Assembly (NCBI RefSeq): GCF_040361255.1
Contig: NZ_APNG01000004.1
Span: forward strand, 211,373-275,372
DNA length: 64,000 nucleotides
DNA from: Salinisphaera sp040361255
GTDB lineage: Bacteria; Pseudomonadota; Gammaproteobacteria; Nevskiales; Salinisphaeraceae
Reading direction: 5' to 3'
Of the stretch, positions 25,468 to 34,098 are shown piece after piece (the stretch's first letter is position 1; the number at the start of each line of letters is the position of its first letter). Under the pieces are notes generated by a model. It saw only the letters and a program-made list of their open reading frames with translations, had not been told where the DNA came from and searched no databases. Position numbers and translations under genes: made by a program.

Positions 25468-26319
25468 TTAGCGCGGGTCGGCCACGCCCGAGCCGGTTTC
25501 GCGGGCCCGCTTGGATCGCGGCGGCGTAGGGAATGCCTCGCCCTGACAGGCGCTGTACAGAGCCTCGGTAAACGCCGCGCCATCTTCGATCGACGGCACA
25601 TGGGCGACGTGATCGAGTGTGATCAGGGGCGCGCCGTCCAGTTCTTCGGCCAGTGCCCGCAGGGTGGTAACCGGGGTGGCGGGGTCTTCGGCGCCGGCGA
25701 TGAGTTGTACCGGGGCCTCGACGCCCGCGAGTTGGCCGCGAAAATCGGTTTCCGCGAGTAGTTCGCATAGCCGTGCATAGCTTTCATTGTCGGTACGTGC
25801 GAGCTGGATGGTCCAGCCCGCCAGACCGGCGGGTCGGGCCTGCTTGTAGGTGTCGGCGAACCAGCGCTGCGAGAGTTCGGGCGCGATCTGTGCGAGCCCT
25901 TCGTCGCGAACGCGCGCAGCGCGTGTATGCCAGGCCTCGGGCTGGCCGATGATCGCACCGGTGTTGGTAAGCACCATGCAAGACAATAGCGTCGGGGCAT
26001 CGAGCAGCAGGGCTTGGCCGATCACCCCGCCAATCGAAGTGCCCACGAAGGTACAGCGCTCGATGTGCAGATGCGCCAGCACGGCCTGTGCATCGGCGGC
26101 CAGATCATGCGCGCTGAGCGCGTGGGCAACGGGCGCGCTATTGCCGTGACCGGGCAGATCCCAGGCGATACAGCGCCAGCGACCGCGTAGCCGTGTCGTC
26201 ACCTCGGTCCAGACCTGACGCGACATGCCCAGCGGGTGGGCAAACAGCATCGCCGGCAGGTCGGCTTCGCCGCTATCGTCGTAGCCGATGGTGCGGCCGT
26301 TGCATTCGACAAATGCCAT
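25468..26319 (-). CDS. pcaD: 3-oxoadipate enol-lactonase PcaD
   Basis: A 283-residue alpha/beta hydrolase starting MAFVECNGRTIGYDDSG. The nucleophile motif GTSIGGVIGQ, the LFAHPLGMSRQVW oxyanion loop, the DLPGHGNS segment and the C-terminal LDHVAHVPSIED (catalytic His) match PcaD. The enzyme opens beta-ketoadipate enol-lactone to beta-ketoadipate in protocatechuate or catechol breakdown. It sits between pcaF (18 bases upstream) and the LysR gene, consistent with one pca operon. The start was moved from an upstream in-frame codon to the ATG at 26319, just after pcaF. Confidence 0.88.
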   Translation of the reverse strand: MAFVECNGRTIGYDDSGEADLPAMLFAHPLGMSRQVWTEVTTRLRGRWRCIAWDLPGHGNSAPVAHALSAHDLAADAQAVLAHLHIERCTFVGTSIGGVIGQALLLDAPTLLSCMVLTNTGAIIGQPEAWHTRAARVRDEGLAQIAPELSQRWFADTYKQARPAGLAGWTIQLARTDNESYARLCELLAETDFRGQLAGVEAPVQLIAGAEDPATPVTTLRALAEELDGAPLITLDHVAHVPSIEDGAAFTEALYSACQGEAFPTPPRSKRARETGSGVADPR

Positions 26320-26336
26320 GTCGGGCCTCGCTATGG

Positions 26337-27545
26337 TTATACCCGTTCGATGACGGTGGCGATGCCCTGACCGACACCGATACACATCGTGCACAACGCA
26401 TAGCGGGCATCGGTACGCGCCATTTCATGCAGCGCGGCACTGACGATACGTACGCCGGACATGCCCAGCGGATGGCCGATGGCGATCGCGCCGCCGTTGG
26501 GGTTCACATGCGGGGCATCGTCGGGTACGCCCAGTTCGCGCAGGCAGGCCAGCGATTGGCTGGCAAAGGCTTCGTTGAGCTCGATGATGTCCATTTGGTC
26601 GATCGACAGACCGAGACGATCGAGAAGCTTGCGCGAGGCATGGACGGGGCCCATGCCCATGATGCGTGGCTCAACCCCGGCCGTGGCCATGCCCAGAATA
26701 CGGGCCTTGGGCTGCAGGTCGAACTGCTTGATCGCATCCTCGCCGGCCACCAGCAGTGCGCCGGCGCCGTCGTTCACGCCCGAAGCGTTGCCTGCGGTTA
26801 CGGTGCCGTTGTTACGAAACGGGGTCGGCAGCTTGGCCAGTTTTTCCAGGGTGGTGCTGGCACGCGGGTGTTCGTCGGTATCGAACACGATCGGGTCGGC
26901 CTTGCGCTGCGGGATCTCGATCGGCGTGATTTCCTCGGCCAGACGCCCCGCCTGGCGCGCGGCTTCGGCTTTTTGCTGTGAACGCAGGGCAAAGGCGTCC
27001 TGATCCTCGCGGGAGACCTTGTACTGCTCGGAGACGTTCTCGCCGGTTTCGGGCATCGAGTCGATGCCGTACCACTGCTTCATGAGCGGATTGACGAAGC
27101 GCCAGCCGATGGTGGTGTCTTCGAGAATCTGCTGACGGCTGTAGGCGGATTCGGCCTTGGCCAGCACGTACGGCGCGCGCGACATGGATTCCACGCCGCC
27201 GGCGAGCATCAGTTTCGTTTCGCCGGCACGGATGGCGCGGGCCGCGGTGCCGATCGCATCCATGCTCGAGCCACACAGACGATTGATGGTCGAACCGGGC
27301 ACGCTGGTGGGTAGCCCGGCCAGCAGGCTGCTCATGCGCGCGACATTGCGGTTGTCTTCGCCGGCCTGGTTGGCGCAGCCGATGAGAACATCGTCGATCG
27401 CGGCCGGGTCGAGACTCGGCGTCTGGGCGATCACGGCCTTGATGATATGCGCGAGCATATCGTCCGGACGTACGCTGGCCAGGGTGCCGCCAAAGCGGCC
27501 GACGGCGGTACGCGCGGGATGACAGAGATAGACGGCGTTGGACAT
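26337..27545 (-). CDS. pcaF: Beta-ketoadipyl-CoA thiolase PcaF
   Basis: A 402-residue thiolase starting MSNAVYLCHPARTAVGRFGG at ATG 27545. All catalytic parts are present: the acyl-accepting cysteine in NRLCGSSMDAIG, the histidine in GGAIAIGHPLGMSG, and the second cysteine in TMCIGVGQG. The N-terminal IDDVLIGCANQAGEDNRNVARM is typical of PcaF/PaaJ. It cleaves beta-ketoadipyl-CoA to succinyl-CoA and acetyl-CoA, the last step of the beta-ketoadipate pathway. The CoA-transferase genes pcaIJ are absent here. Two operator-like palindromes lie about 160-200 bases upstream. Confidence 0.9.
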   Translation of the reverse strand: MSNAVYLCHPARTAVGRFGGTLASVRPDDMLAHIIKAVIAQTPSLDPAAIDDVLIGCANQAGEDNRNVARMSSLLAGLPTSVPGSTINRLCGSSMDAIGTAARAIRAGETKLMLAGGVESMSRAPYVLAKAESAYSRQQILEDTTIGWRFVNPLMKQWYGIDSMPETGENVSEQYKVSREDQDAFALRSQQKAEAARQAGRLAEEITPIEIPQRKADPIVFDTDEHPRASTTLEKLAKLPTPFRNNGTVTAGNASGVNDGAGALLVAGEDAIKQFDLQPKARILGMATAGVEPRIMGMGPVHASRKLLDRLGLSIDQMDIIELNEAFASQSLACLRELGVPDDAPHVNPNGGAIAIGHPLGMSGVRIVSAALHEMARTDARYALCTMCIGVGQGIATVIERV

Positions 27546-27707
27546 GTTCGATTCTCGTTGTGATCTATTCGAATAAAGACGTACGCGCGCAAGCACCGCG
27601 CGGGCAGTGGTACGCCGGCCCGCGCCGCATCCAGGCGCAACGGCAGGCTGTCGACGTGCCACGCGCACGAGGGCGCTCGCGCGACCGCAGGCTCAATCAG
27701 ACCTGTG

Positions 27708-27722
27708 GTTCGCTTTGCGAAC
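27708..27722. promoter_or_regulatory. PcaR-type operator palindrome, site 1
   Basis: GTTCGCTTTGCGAAC is a perfect 15-base palindrome (6-3-6) upstream of pcaF. The same half-sites occur upstream of the IclR regulator gene. Size and layout match the known boxes of PcaR/PcaU-type IclR regulators. Confidence 0.65.
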
Positions 27723-27726
27723 GTGC

Positions 27727-27741
27727 GTTTGCATTGCGAAT
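27727..27741. promoter_or_regulatory. PcaR-type operator palindrome, site 2
   Basis: GTTTGCATTGCGAAT is a weaker copy of site 1, shifted by 19 bases, about two helical turns. Tandem sites on one DNA face are typical for IclR-family regulators. Confidence 0.55.
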
Positions 27742-28065
27742 AACCTAATCGTTGTGCTGTGCCGGCGTCAACGCGGGAGAGCTTCGCCGCCCGTTCAGGC
27801 GGCACGCGCCCTATGTTCACATCGCGTCCGGCTGAGGGGCGTAAGTGTTCGCCCCGAGCATGCTTGGCTGTGACGCGCCTTGTCGGCGGCAAGCGCGGGC
27901 GTGCCAACATGGATGTCTGATAAGGCGCGGCGGTCGTTGGCGCGCCTGGGTGAGGAAAGGGACAGCCCGCTTGCCGGTGTCAGCGGCAGTGCCGCGCCCG
28001 ATCGAACCTATCGCGAGCGCCGCGGCTTCGAACGCCGCGGCGCTGATTGCGCCGTTTTCGGTGGG

Positions 28066-28866
28066 CTAGCTGACCTGGCGGGCGATTTGCTCGCAGGTGT
28101 GCTGGAGTAACGGCAGAAAGCGTTCCTCGAGCGTCTTGCGTTCCACGCGCGCTGCATTGGTGCTGATATTGATCGCGCCCAGTAACAGGCCGTGCATGTT
28201 GTAGACCGGCACGGCCAGCGAACGCAGCCCGGATTCGAGCTCTTGATCGACGATACAGAACCCCTGTTCCCGTGCCGTGTCGACTTCGACGCGTAGCGCG
28301 TCGATATCGGTGATCGTACACGGCGTATAGGCGGTGAGTTCGAGATCGGCGAGCACGGCCTCCAGTTGCGGGCGATCGAGTGTCGCCAGCAGCATGCGCC
28401 CCATGGAGGTTGCGGCGGCCGGGAGCTGGGTGCCTACCGCAAGGGCGATCGTCATCAACCGATGCGGGGCCGCCGAACGGGCAACATAGATCACGTTCGC
28501 GCCCTGGAGCACGCCCATCGACGAGGATTCGCCCGTTTCTTGCGTGACGTGTTCCAGGTGCTGGCGGATCACGTGCTGGTAATTATTGGCCGAAAGAAAC
28601 GCATAGCCGAGTTCGAGCGTTTTCGGCGCCAGCTCGAAATAACGCGCCTGGCGTCGGACATAGCCAAGCCCATGCAAGGTGAGCAGAAAGCGGCGTGCTT
28701 TGGCGCGGTTCATGCCGGTGCGCGTGGCGACTTCGCTGAGCGTCATGCGCGGGTGATCGGTATCGAATGCGCGAATCACCTCCAGGCCGGTGGCCAGCGC
28801 GGTTACGAAGTCGCGGTGGTCGGGGGCGAGCCCGGTCGGGTTGTCGTCACTGGAATCGGCTGGCAC
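28066..28866 (-). CDS. pcaR: IclR-family regulator, PcaR/PcaU-like
   Basis: A 266-residue regulator. The N-terminal winged HTH (TLSEVATRTGMNRAKARRFLLTLHGLGYVRRQ) and the IclR effector domain (MGRMLLATLDRPQLEAVLADLELTAYTP..., then QGFCIVDQELESGLRSLAVPVYNMHG) are complete. The GLEVIRAFD start and the YTP-TITD segment are typical of the PcaR/PobR/PcaU branch, which responds to beta-ketoadipate or protocatechuate. A palindromic site like those upstream of pcaF lies 56-70 bases before its ATG, so it probably represses itself and controls pcaF-pcaD. Confidence 0.85.
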   Translation of the reverse strand: MPADSSDDNPTGLAPDHRDFVTALATGLEVIRAFDTDHPRMTLSEVATRTGMNRAKARRFLLTLHGLGYVRRQARYFELAPKTLELGYAFLSANNYQHVIRQHLEHVTQETGESSSMGVLQGANVIYVARSAAPHRLMTIALAVGTQLPAAATSMGRMLLATLDRPQLEAVLADLELTAYTPCTITDIDALRVEVDTAREQGFCIVDQELESGLRSLAVPVYNMHGLLLGAINISTNAARVERKTLEERFLPLLQHTCEQIARQVS

Positions 28867-28921
28867 GTGTCAGGTCGGTCGCTCGGGAATAGATGATCCG
28901 AGTGTAGCAACGAAAACACCT

Positions 28922-28936
28922 GTTCGCATCGCGAAC
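28922..28936. promoter_or_regulatory. PcaR-type operator palindrome, site 3 (autoregulation)
   Basis: GTTCGCATCGCGAAC is a perfect palindrome with the same GTTCGC/GCGAAC half-sites as site 1, upstream of the IclR gene (start 28866). It points to autoregulation. Confidence 0.6.
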
Positions 28937-28980
28937 ATGGCCTATTGTGTCAATTATTTGGCGCAGGTACGGGTCGGGGC

Positions 28981-30189
28981 TTATCCGCTCCAGGCCGAGG
29001 CGTAGTCGTCGATATCCACACCGTACGCGCCATTGGCCAGCGTGCGCACGATACGGAAATTGGGGAAGCGATTGAGATCGCGCACGCGCTGTGGGAAATA
29101 ACGGCGCTTTCGGTGGTCGAGCACCACCAGCATCAGCGGCCGTTTCTGGCCGGGATCGCCGGGCACGACAAAGCCGACTTCGCCGGTGTTGAGTTCGATC
29201 AGGCTGCCGACCGGATAGGCGCCGAGCGTGTGTACGAATCGGTCCAGCAGCGCCGGGTTGAAGTCACCCTGGCTGCGGCTCATGAGCTTCATCACTTCGC
29301 CGGGCGAACGGCTTTGCTGATAGACACGGTCGCTGGTCATGGCGTCGTACACATCGGCGATCGCCACGATCTGGGCGTAGTACGAAATCTCGTCGCCTTT
29401 CAGACCGCCGGGATAGCCACGACCGTTCATGCGCTCGTGGTGCTCGAGTACGATGCGCAGGCTATCGCGCGACAGCTGTGAGCCCTGTTCGAGCAGTTGC
29501 ACACCATATTGCGGGTGCTGCTTGATCACCTCGAATTCCGCGGTCGACAGACGCGCGGGCTTATGGAGGATGTCCATCGGCACCTTCATCTTGCCGATAT
29601 CGTGCAAGAGAGCGCCCACGCCCATTTCCTCGACCTCGGTTTCGGGCTCGCCCATGGTCGTGGCCAGCGCAACCGAGAGCATGCACACGTTCATGCTGTG
29701 CAGCGCCGTGTACTCGTCGCGATTCTTGAGATTGGTGAACCACACCAATGCATCCGGATTGCGCGATACGCTGGCCATCATCTGCACCACGAGTTCGCGT
29801 GCATCGCCTTCGTCCACGGCATGACCGGCGCGGGCATCGGCCTGGATCGAGCGCACGAAATCCCGGGCCTGTTCGCGAATGAGTCGTGCCTGGGCGAGCT
29901 CGGCGCTGAAACTCTGGGGCGACCGGCTGTAGACCGCGGCCGGCGCGAGCCCGCGCCGGGAGAAGCCGGCCGGCTCAGGGCGTGCCGGCAGCGGGATGCG
30001 ATTGGGCTTCGGTGGCGCCGAGATATAGACATATTCGACCTGACGGCTCAGGCGTTCGATATCGGCGCGCGATTTGATATGCACACCTTCGAGCGGATAG
30101 TCCGTTTCCAGCCAGGGACGATCCAGTGCCTCCACGTACATGCCGGGTTCCAGCTCCGTGACCGGTATCTTTTTGGCATAACGCAGCAT
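28981..30189 (-). CDS. HD-GYP domain cyclic-di-GMP phosphodiesterase-like protein
   Basis: A 402-residue signalling protein starting MLRYAKKIPVTELEPGMYVE. Residues about 1-70 are the DUF3391-type N-terminal domain found before HD-GYP domains. The HD-GYP core is intact: ALHSMNVCMLS, LLHDIGKMKVP (HD pair), IVLEHHERMNGRGYPGGL (the HHExxxGxGYP motif) and IVAIADVYDAMTSDR. Such proteins break c-di-GMP to GMP and control motility and biofilm. No membrane segment or receiver domain is present. The C-terminal beta-rich part (GSLIELNTGEVGFVV) is common in this subgroup. The gene stands alone, divergent from lldP. Confidence 0.9.
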   Translation of the reverse strand: MLRYAKKIPVTELEPGMYVEALDRPWLETDYPLEGVHIKSRADIERLSRQVEYVYISAPPKPNRIPLPARPEPAGFSRRGLAPAAVYSRSPQSFSAELAQARLIREQARDFVRSIQADARAGHAVDEGDARELVVQMMASVSRNPDALVWFTNLKNRDEYTALHSMNVCMLSVALATTMGEPETEVEEMGVGALLHDIGKMKVPMDILHKPARLSTAEFEVIKQHPQYGVQLLEQGSQLSRDSLRIVLEHHERMNGRGYPGGLKGDEISYYAQIVAIADVYDAMTSDRVYQQSRSPGEVMKLMSRSQGDFNPALLDRFVHTLGAYPVGSLIELNTGEVGFVVPGDPGQKRPLMLVVLDHRKRRYFPQRVRDLNRFPNFRIVRTLANGAYGVDIDDYASAWSG

Positions 30190-30622
30190 GCAGGGACGAA
30201 ACCTCGATCGGCGATCACGCCATTCTAGGCGCTCGCAAGCCTTCTTGCGACGCTGTATCGGCCTATCTTGCCGTGGTGAAAGCACTTTGCGCCGGTGACC
30301 CGGCAGCTTGGCCGGGTATCCGGCTGGTCTGCGCAGGTTTGGCTCGCGACAGGGCGAGGCTGAATCGTCAATTGGTCTTATGTGCCGAACGATTGTGCGG
30401 TCTGCGTGTTGCGGCCGAACACGCCAAAAGCCCAGCCGGAAAGCGGCCCGGCGGGCATGACGATCCCAAGCCGCTCGCGGGGCGGGCTATGCGATGGCGG
30501 TGCTCGGCGATAATGAATTGTCGTTTCACGAACAACATGATTAGCTTGGCAGCTGTCTCGCGCCGGGGGTGAACAGTCGGCCGGCGCGTGCATCTCGTAT
30601 TACTTTTGCAGGGGATAGGTGC
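30190..30622. other. Divergent intergenic region HD-GYP / lactate permease
   Basis: 433 bases with no convincing gene. An AATTGGTCT at 30370-30378 resembles one half of a GntR-type (LldR/PdhR) operator, but no matching second half is seen. The GGGGAT at 30611-30616 is the ribosome-binding site of the permease gene. Confidence 0.4.
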
Positions 30623-32317
30623 ATGGTTTCTTTGACGATGTCGCTGCTCGCGTTCGTCCCGCTGGTGCTGGCCGGCGTGTTGTTGATTGGTTTCAGGTTT
30701 CAGGCGCGCACCGCGATGCCGGTGGTGTTCATCGTGACCGTGCTCATCGCCTTGCTGGCCTGGGATATGAGTGTCACCCGGGTGGTGGCCTCCAGCCTGC
30801 AGGGGCTGATGCTCACGATCTCAATTCTGTGGATCATCTTCGGCGCGATCCTGCTGCTCAATACGCTCAAGCATTCCGGCGGTATCGCGGCGATTCGTAA
30901 TGGCTTTTCCGGCATCAGTCCGGATCGGCGTATTCAGGCGATCATCGTCGCCTGGCTGTTCGGCTGCTTTATCGAAGGCGCTTCGGGTTTTGGTACCCCG
31001 GCCGCGGTCGCCGCGCCGCTGATGGTGGCGTTGGGTTTCCCGGCGCTGGCGGCGGTGGTTGTGGGCATGATGATTCAGTCCACGCCGGTCTCCTTTGGCG
31101 CGGTGGGCACGCCGATCATCGTCGGCGTGGCTGGCGGGCTGCACAAGGATCAGATTTCCGAGCAGCTGACGGCCAACGGCTCGGACTGGGCCAGCTATTT
31201 CCAGCTGATTACCTCCGAAGTGTCCATCACCCATGCGATCTGCGGCATTCTCATGCCGTTGATCATGGTGACGGTCATGGCCCGTTTCTTCGGTGAGCGC
31301 AAGTCCTGGAGCGACGGTCTGGAAGTCGCGCCGTTCGCGCTATTCGCCGGGGTGAGCTTCGTCGTGCCCTATGCGCTGGCCGGCATCTTTCTGGGACCTG
31401 AGTTTCCGTCCATGATCGGTGCCATGGTGGGCCTGGCGATCGTGGTACCGGCGGCCCGCCGCGGTTTTCTGATTCCGTCCCAGCCCTGGGATTTTCCGAA
31501 TGAGAGCCAGTGGCCGGCCGAATGGGTCGGCAACATGGAGATCAAGGCCGATCACGTGGCCGGGCGCACGCCGCTCACGCCCACGATGGGCTGGGCGCCG
31601 TATGTATTGCTGGCGATTCTGCTGGTGATTTCGCGCACCGTGGAGCCGATCACCAACGCGCTCAAGGCCGTGGCGATCAGCTGGAGCGATATCCTCGGTC
31701 AGGCGGGTATTTCGGGTTCGATTCAGCCGTTGTATCTGCCCGGTGGCATCATCTGTATGGCCGTGCTGATCACATTCTTCCTGCACCGCATGCGTGGTGG
31801 CGCCATGGGCGCGGCGTTCAAGGAATCCACCAACACGATTCTCGGCGCTGGTTTCGTGCTCATCTTCACGATTCCGATGGTGCGTATTCTCATCAACTCG
31901 GGCGTGAACGGTTCGGATCTGGTGTCGATGCCGGTGGCCATGGCCCAACTGGTGGCCGACGGCGTGGGTCATATCTATCCGTTGTTCGCGCCGGCCGTGG
32001 GTGCCCTGGGTGCCTTCATCGCCGGTTCGAATACGGTGTCGAACCTCATGCTTAGCGACTTCCAGTTCAACGTGGCCGCCACGCTGGGACTGTCGACCGC
32101 GATGATGGTGGCGCTGCAGGCCGTCGGTGCGGCTGCCGGCAACATGATCGCGATCCACAACGTGGTCGCGGCTTCGGCTACGGTCGGGCTGCTCGGGCGT
32201 GAAGGCACGACCCTGCGCAAGACGCTGTTGCCCACGCTCTACTACTGCCTGCTCAGTGGCGTGATCGGTCTGATCGCGTTCTATGGCATCGGCGTGGTCG
32301 ACGGCTTGATGAACTAG
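30623..32317 (+). CDS. lldP: L-lactate permease
   Basis: A 564-residue transporter of the lactate permease family with about 13 membrane helices. Typical blocks are FGCFIEGASGFGTPAAVAAPL, MIQSTPVSFGAVGTPI, and near the end SNTVSNLMLSDFQ and NMIAIHNVVAASATVGLLG. It takes up L-lactate, D-lactate or glycolate with protons. I start at ATG 30623 after the ribosome-binding site; the frame is open 18 codons earlier. The GlcG/HbpS-type gene downstream is consistent with a glycolate/lactate link, but a terminator separates the two. Confidence 0.93.
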   Translation: MVSLTMSLLAFVPLVLAGVLLIGFRFQARTAMPVVFIVTVLIALLAWDMSVTRVVASSLQGLMLTISILWIIFGAILLLNTLKHSGGIAAIRNGFSGISPDRRIQAIIVAWLFGCFIEGASGFGTPAAVAAPLMVALGFPALAAVVVGMMIQSTPVSFGAVGTPIIVGVAGGLHKDQISEQLTANGSDWASYFQLITSEVSITHAICGILMPLIMVTVMARFFGERKSWSDGLEVAPFALFAGVSFVVPYALAGIFLGPEFPSMIGAMVGLAIVVPAARRGFLIPSQPWDFPNESQWPAEWVGNMEIKADHVAGRTPLTPTMGWAPYVLLAILLVISRTVEPITNALKAVAISWSDILGQAGISGSIQPLYLPGGIICMAVLITFFLHRMRGGAMGAAFKESTNTILGAGFVLIFTIPMVRILINSGVNGSDLVSMPVAMAQLVADGVGHIYPLFAPAVGALGAFIAGSNTVSNLMLSDFQFNVAATLGLSTAMMVALQAVGAAAGNMIAIHNVVAASATVGLLGREGTTLRKTLLPTLYYCLLSGVIGLIAFYGIGVVDGLMN

Positions 32318-32338
32318 ATCGTCGACCGGCGAGAGAGA

Positions 32339-32365
32339 ACGGCCCGCTCCGGCGGGCCGTTTTCG
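32339..32365 (+). terminator. Rho-independent terminator after lldP
   Basis: Stem ACGGCCCGC with GCGGGCCGT around a four-base loop, followed by TTTCGTTT, 21 bases after the lldP stop. Confidence 0.8.
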
Positions 32366-32444
32366 TTTGTCACGCCGTTCGCCGAGCGCTTGAATACAGC
32401 GTTTATAGTAGTGGCCGTAACAACATCCATTTAATTATCGGGAT

Positions 32445-32858
32445 ATGCCCATGAAACAGAAATCCGTTATCACCCTCGACGATGCCCACGCCATTCTCGA
32501 TGCGGCTCAGAAGGAAGCCGAGAGCCAGGGCTGGAACGTGGCGATCGCGGTCGTCGACGACGGCGGCCATCTTGTGGCACTGCGCCGCCTTGATGGCTGT
32601 GCGCCGATGGGCAGCTATGTGGCGACCGAAAAAGCGCGCAGCGCGGCACTGGGTGGCAAGGAAACCCAGGCATTCGAAGACATGATCAACGGCGGCCGTG
32701 CGGCGTTTCTATCGGTGCCGGAACTCAAGGCGACGATGACGGGCGGCGTGCCGGTCATGGTCGACGGCCAGCTTGCTGGCGCGGTCGGCGTATCCGGCGT
32801 CAAGCCCGATCAGGACGCACAGACCGCCAAGGCGGGTGTGGCCTCGGTCACCGGCTGA
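32445..32858 (+). CDS. GlcG/HbpS family haem-degrading-like protein
   Basis: A 137-residue protein of the GlcG/HbpS fold. Family marks are ITLDDAHAILDAAQKEAE, NVAIAVVDDGGHLVALRRLDG, SYVATEKARSAA, and near the end GGVPVMVDGQLAGAVGVSGVKPDQDAQTAKAG. The translation here starts MPMKQK; a second ATG two codons later is possible. Proteins of this family bind haem or small ligands, and in glycolate operons the role is unclear. No signal peptide is present, so it is probably cytoplasmic. The lactate permease gene lies upstream on the same strand. Confidence 0.85.
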   Translation: MPMKQKSVITLDDAHAILDAAQKEAESQGWNVAIAVVDDGGHLVALRRLDGCAPMGSYVATEKARSAALGGKETQAFEDMINGGRAAFLSVPELKATMTGGVPVMVDGQLAGAVGVSGVKPDQDAQTAKAGVASVTG

Positions 32859-32881
32859 TCACGCGGGACGCGCTACGATAC

Positions 32882-32911
32882 AAGGCGTGGGCTGCGGCCC
32901 GCGCCTTTTTT
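32882..32911. terminator. Bidirectional-type terminator
   Basis: Stem AAGGCGTGGGC with GCCCGCGCCTT (one G-U pair), small loop, followed by TTTTT. It ends the GlcG/HbpS gene and faces the convergent sulfotransferase gene. Confidence 0.75.
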
Positions 32912-32937
32912 ATGCCCGCGGTTGGTGCCCGCGCGGG

Positions 32938-34098
32938 TCAGCGATAGCCATACCGTGCCGCCACCGGCCCGGTTATATCGTGGATCAGGCGTAATTCGGC
33001 ATCGCTGAAGGCCGGTTTGTAATAGCCCGGCAGGCGCAGGCGCTCGGCCGCGCGTTCGAGGGCGTGGGCGTCGATATTCAGCCCGCAATGCGCATAGAAG
33101 CGTTCGAGCACGGCGCGCGAATCGCCACATAAATCTTCATAGCGAATGATCAGCGCCGCGTCTGCGAGTTGTGGATCGCGGGCAAGGCGTGCATCGACAT
33201 CGGCATAGATCATCGCCCAGTAGCGCGCCCAGCCCTCGACTTCCTCACCGTCGGCCCAGAGCTGACGGATATGGTCGATCGTGTCGTCGTCGCCGGTATG
33301 GATCGGGCGTCGGTCGAGGCCGAACTCGAAATGGCCGACACGGCGCATATGTTCCAGCGCACGCGGATGCGCGGTCTCGCCGGCTTCGAACAGGGTCTGC
33401 TGTTTCATCAGCGAGGCGATATGCCAGACCGGATCGCGTACCGGCAGCACAAACCGTGCATCGGCAAAAATCGATTGCAGATATTGCAGCCGCATCAGGT
33501 TGTAATTGCCCTTGGCGGCATAACGCGCACGCCCGCGAATCGCCAGCAGCTTGCGAATATGGTCGCGATAGAACTGTTCGAACTCGGGATTGCGGGTATC
33601 GGCATCGAGCACGCTGCTATGCGCGCTATCGTGGATATGCTCGAAAAACGCCATCCAAAGCACTTCCTCGAAGGCTTCCGGGCTTTGTGAGGTCACCGCG
33701 ATGCCGTCGCCATGCGCGCGTTCGGTGGCGGTTTCGGCGTTCTGCGGTACCCGCGCCAGCCAGCGATCCCACAGCCAGGGCGTGAAAACCGGCGGAAAAT
33801 CCCGATAGCGGTGGGTCGCCACCTGCGGGTGCTCGGCCAGCAGTTCGAGCAGGATGGTCGTACCCGAACGCGCGAGCCCGGCGACATAGATCGGGGCCAC
33901 GATCGAGATGTCCTCGATCGCCTCGGCGGCCATGCGGGTATCGAAATTGCCCAGCTTGATGGCAGCACGCGGATGCCGATGCTGCCAGCCGCCCACGCGG
34001 TGCATCCAGGTGGGCACGGCAAAGCCGGCAATGGCGGCTTCGCTGGGCTGCGAGCGCGCGGTGCGCGCCGTGTCGTTTGTCTGTGGGATCGTGCTCAT
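32938..34098 (-). CDS. Sulfotransferase family protein
   Basis: A 386-residue PAPS-dependent sulfotransferase. The 5'-phosphosulfate loop is YVAGLARSGTTILLELLAEHP near residue 72. The 3'-phosphate region is probably RFVLPVRDPVWHIASLMKQQ, with the R-D-P pattern. The N terminus is variable, and the C-terminal part contains IIRYEDLCGD. It starts at ATG 34098, overlapping the stop of the membrane-protein gene before it (ATGA), so it belongs to a four-gene minus-strand cluster with an arylsulfotransferase gene. It probably sulfates a small hydroxylated molecule, lipid or glycan; the acceptor is unknown. Confidence 0.85.
   Translation of the reverse strand: MSTIPQTNDTARTARSQPSEAAIAGFAVPTWMHRVGGWQHRHPRAAIKLGNFDTRMAAEAIEDISIVAPIYVAGLARSGTTILLELLAEHPQVATHRYRDFPPVFTPWLWDRWLARVPQNAETATERAHGDGIAVTSQSPEAFEEVLWMAFFEHIHDSAHSSVLDADTRNPEFEQFYRDHIRKLLAIRGRARYAAKGNYNLMRLQYLQSIFADARFVLPVRDPVWHIASLMKQQTLFEAGETAHPRALEHMRRVGHFEFGLDRRPIHTGDDDTIDHIRQLWADGEEVEGWARYWAMIYADVDARLARDPQLADAALIIRYEDLCGDSRAVLERFYAHCGLNIDAHALERAAERLRLPGYYKPAFSDAELRLIHDITGPVAARYGYR

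Larger units (their letters stand above)
27546..28065. other. pcaF upstream region, no gene
   Basis: 520 bases between pcaF (minus strand) and the IclR regulator gene (end at 28066). The part near 27708-27741 holds two operator-like palindromes; the AT-rich TAACCTAATCG after them is a plausible promoter element. The rest (27760-28065) is GC-rich, with a weak open frame from 27880 that I do not believe. Confidence 0.5.

Noticed and set aside
27880..28110. Possible small gene in the pcaF upstream region
   Set aside because: Arg/Ala/Gly-rich composition, no ribosome-binding site, and overlaps the end of the IclR gene.
30361..30380. LldR/PdhR-type operator upstream of lldP
   Set aside because: Only one half-site (AATTGGTC) is present; no symmetrical partner.
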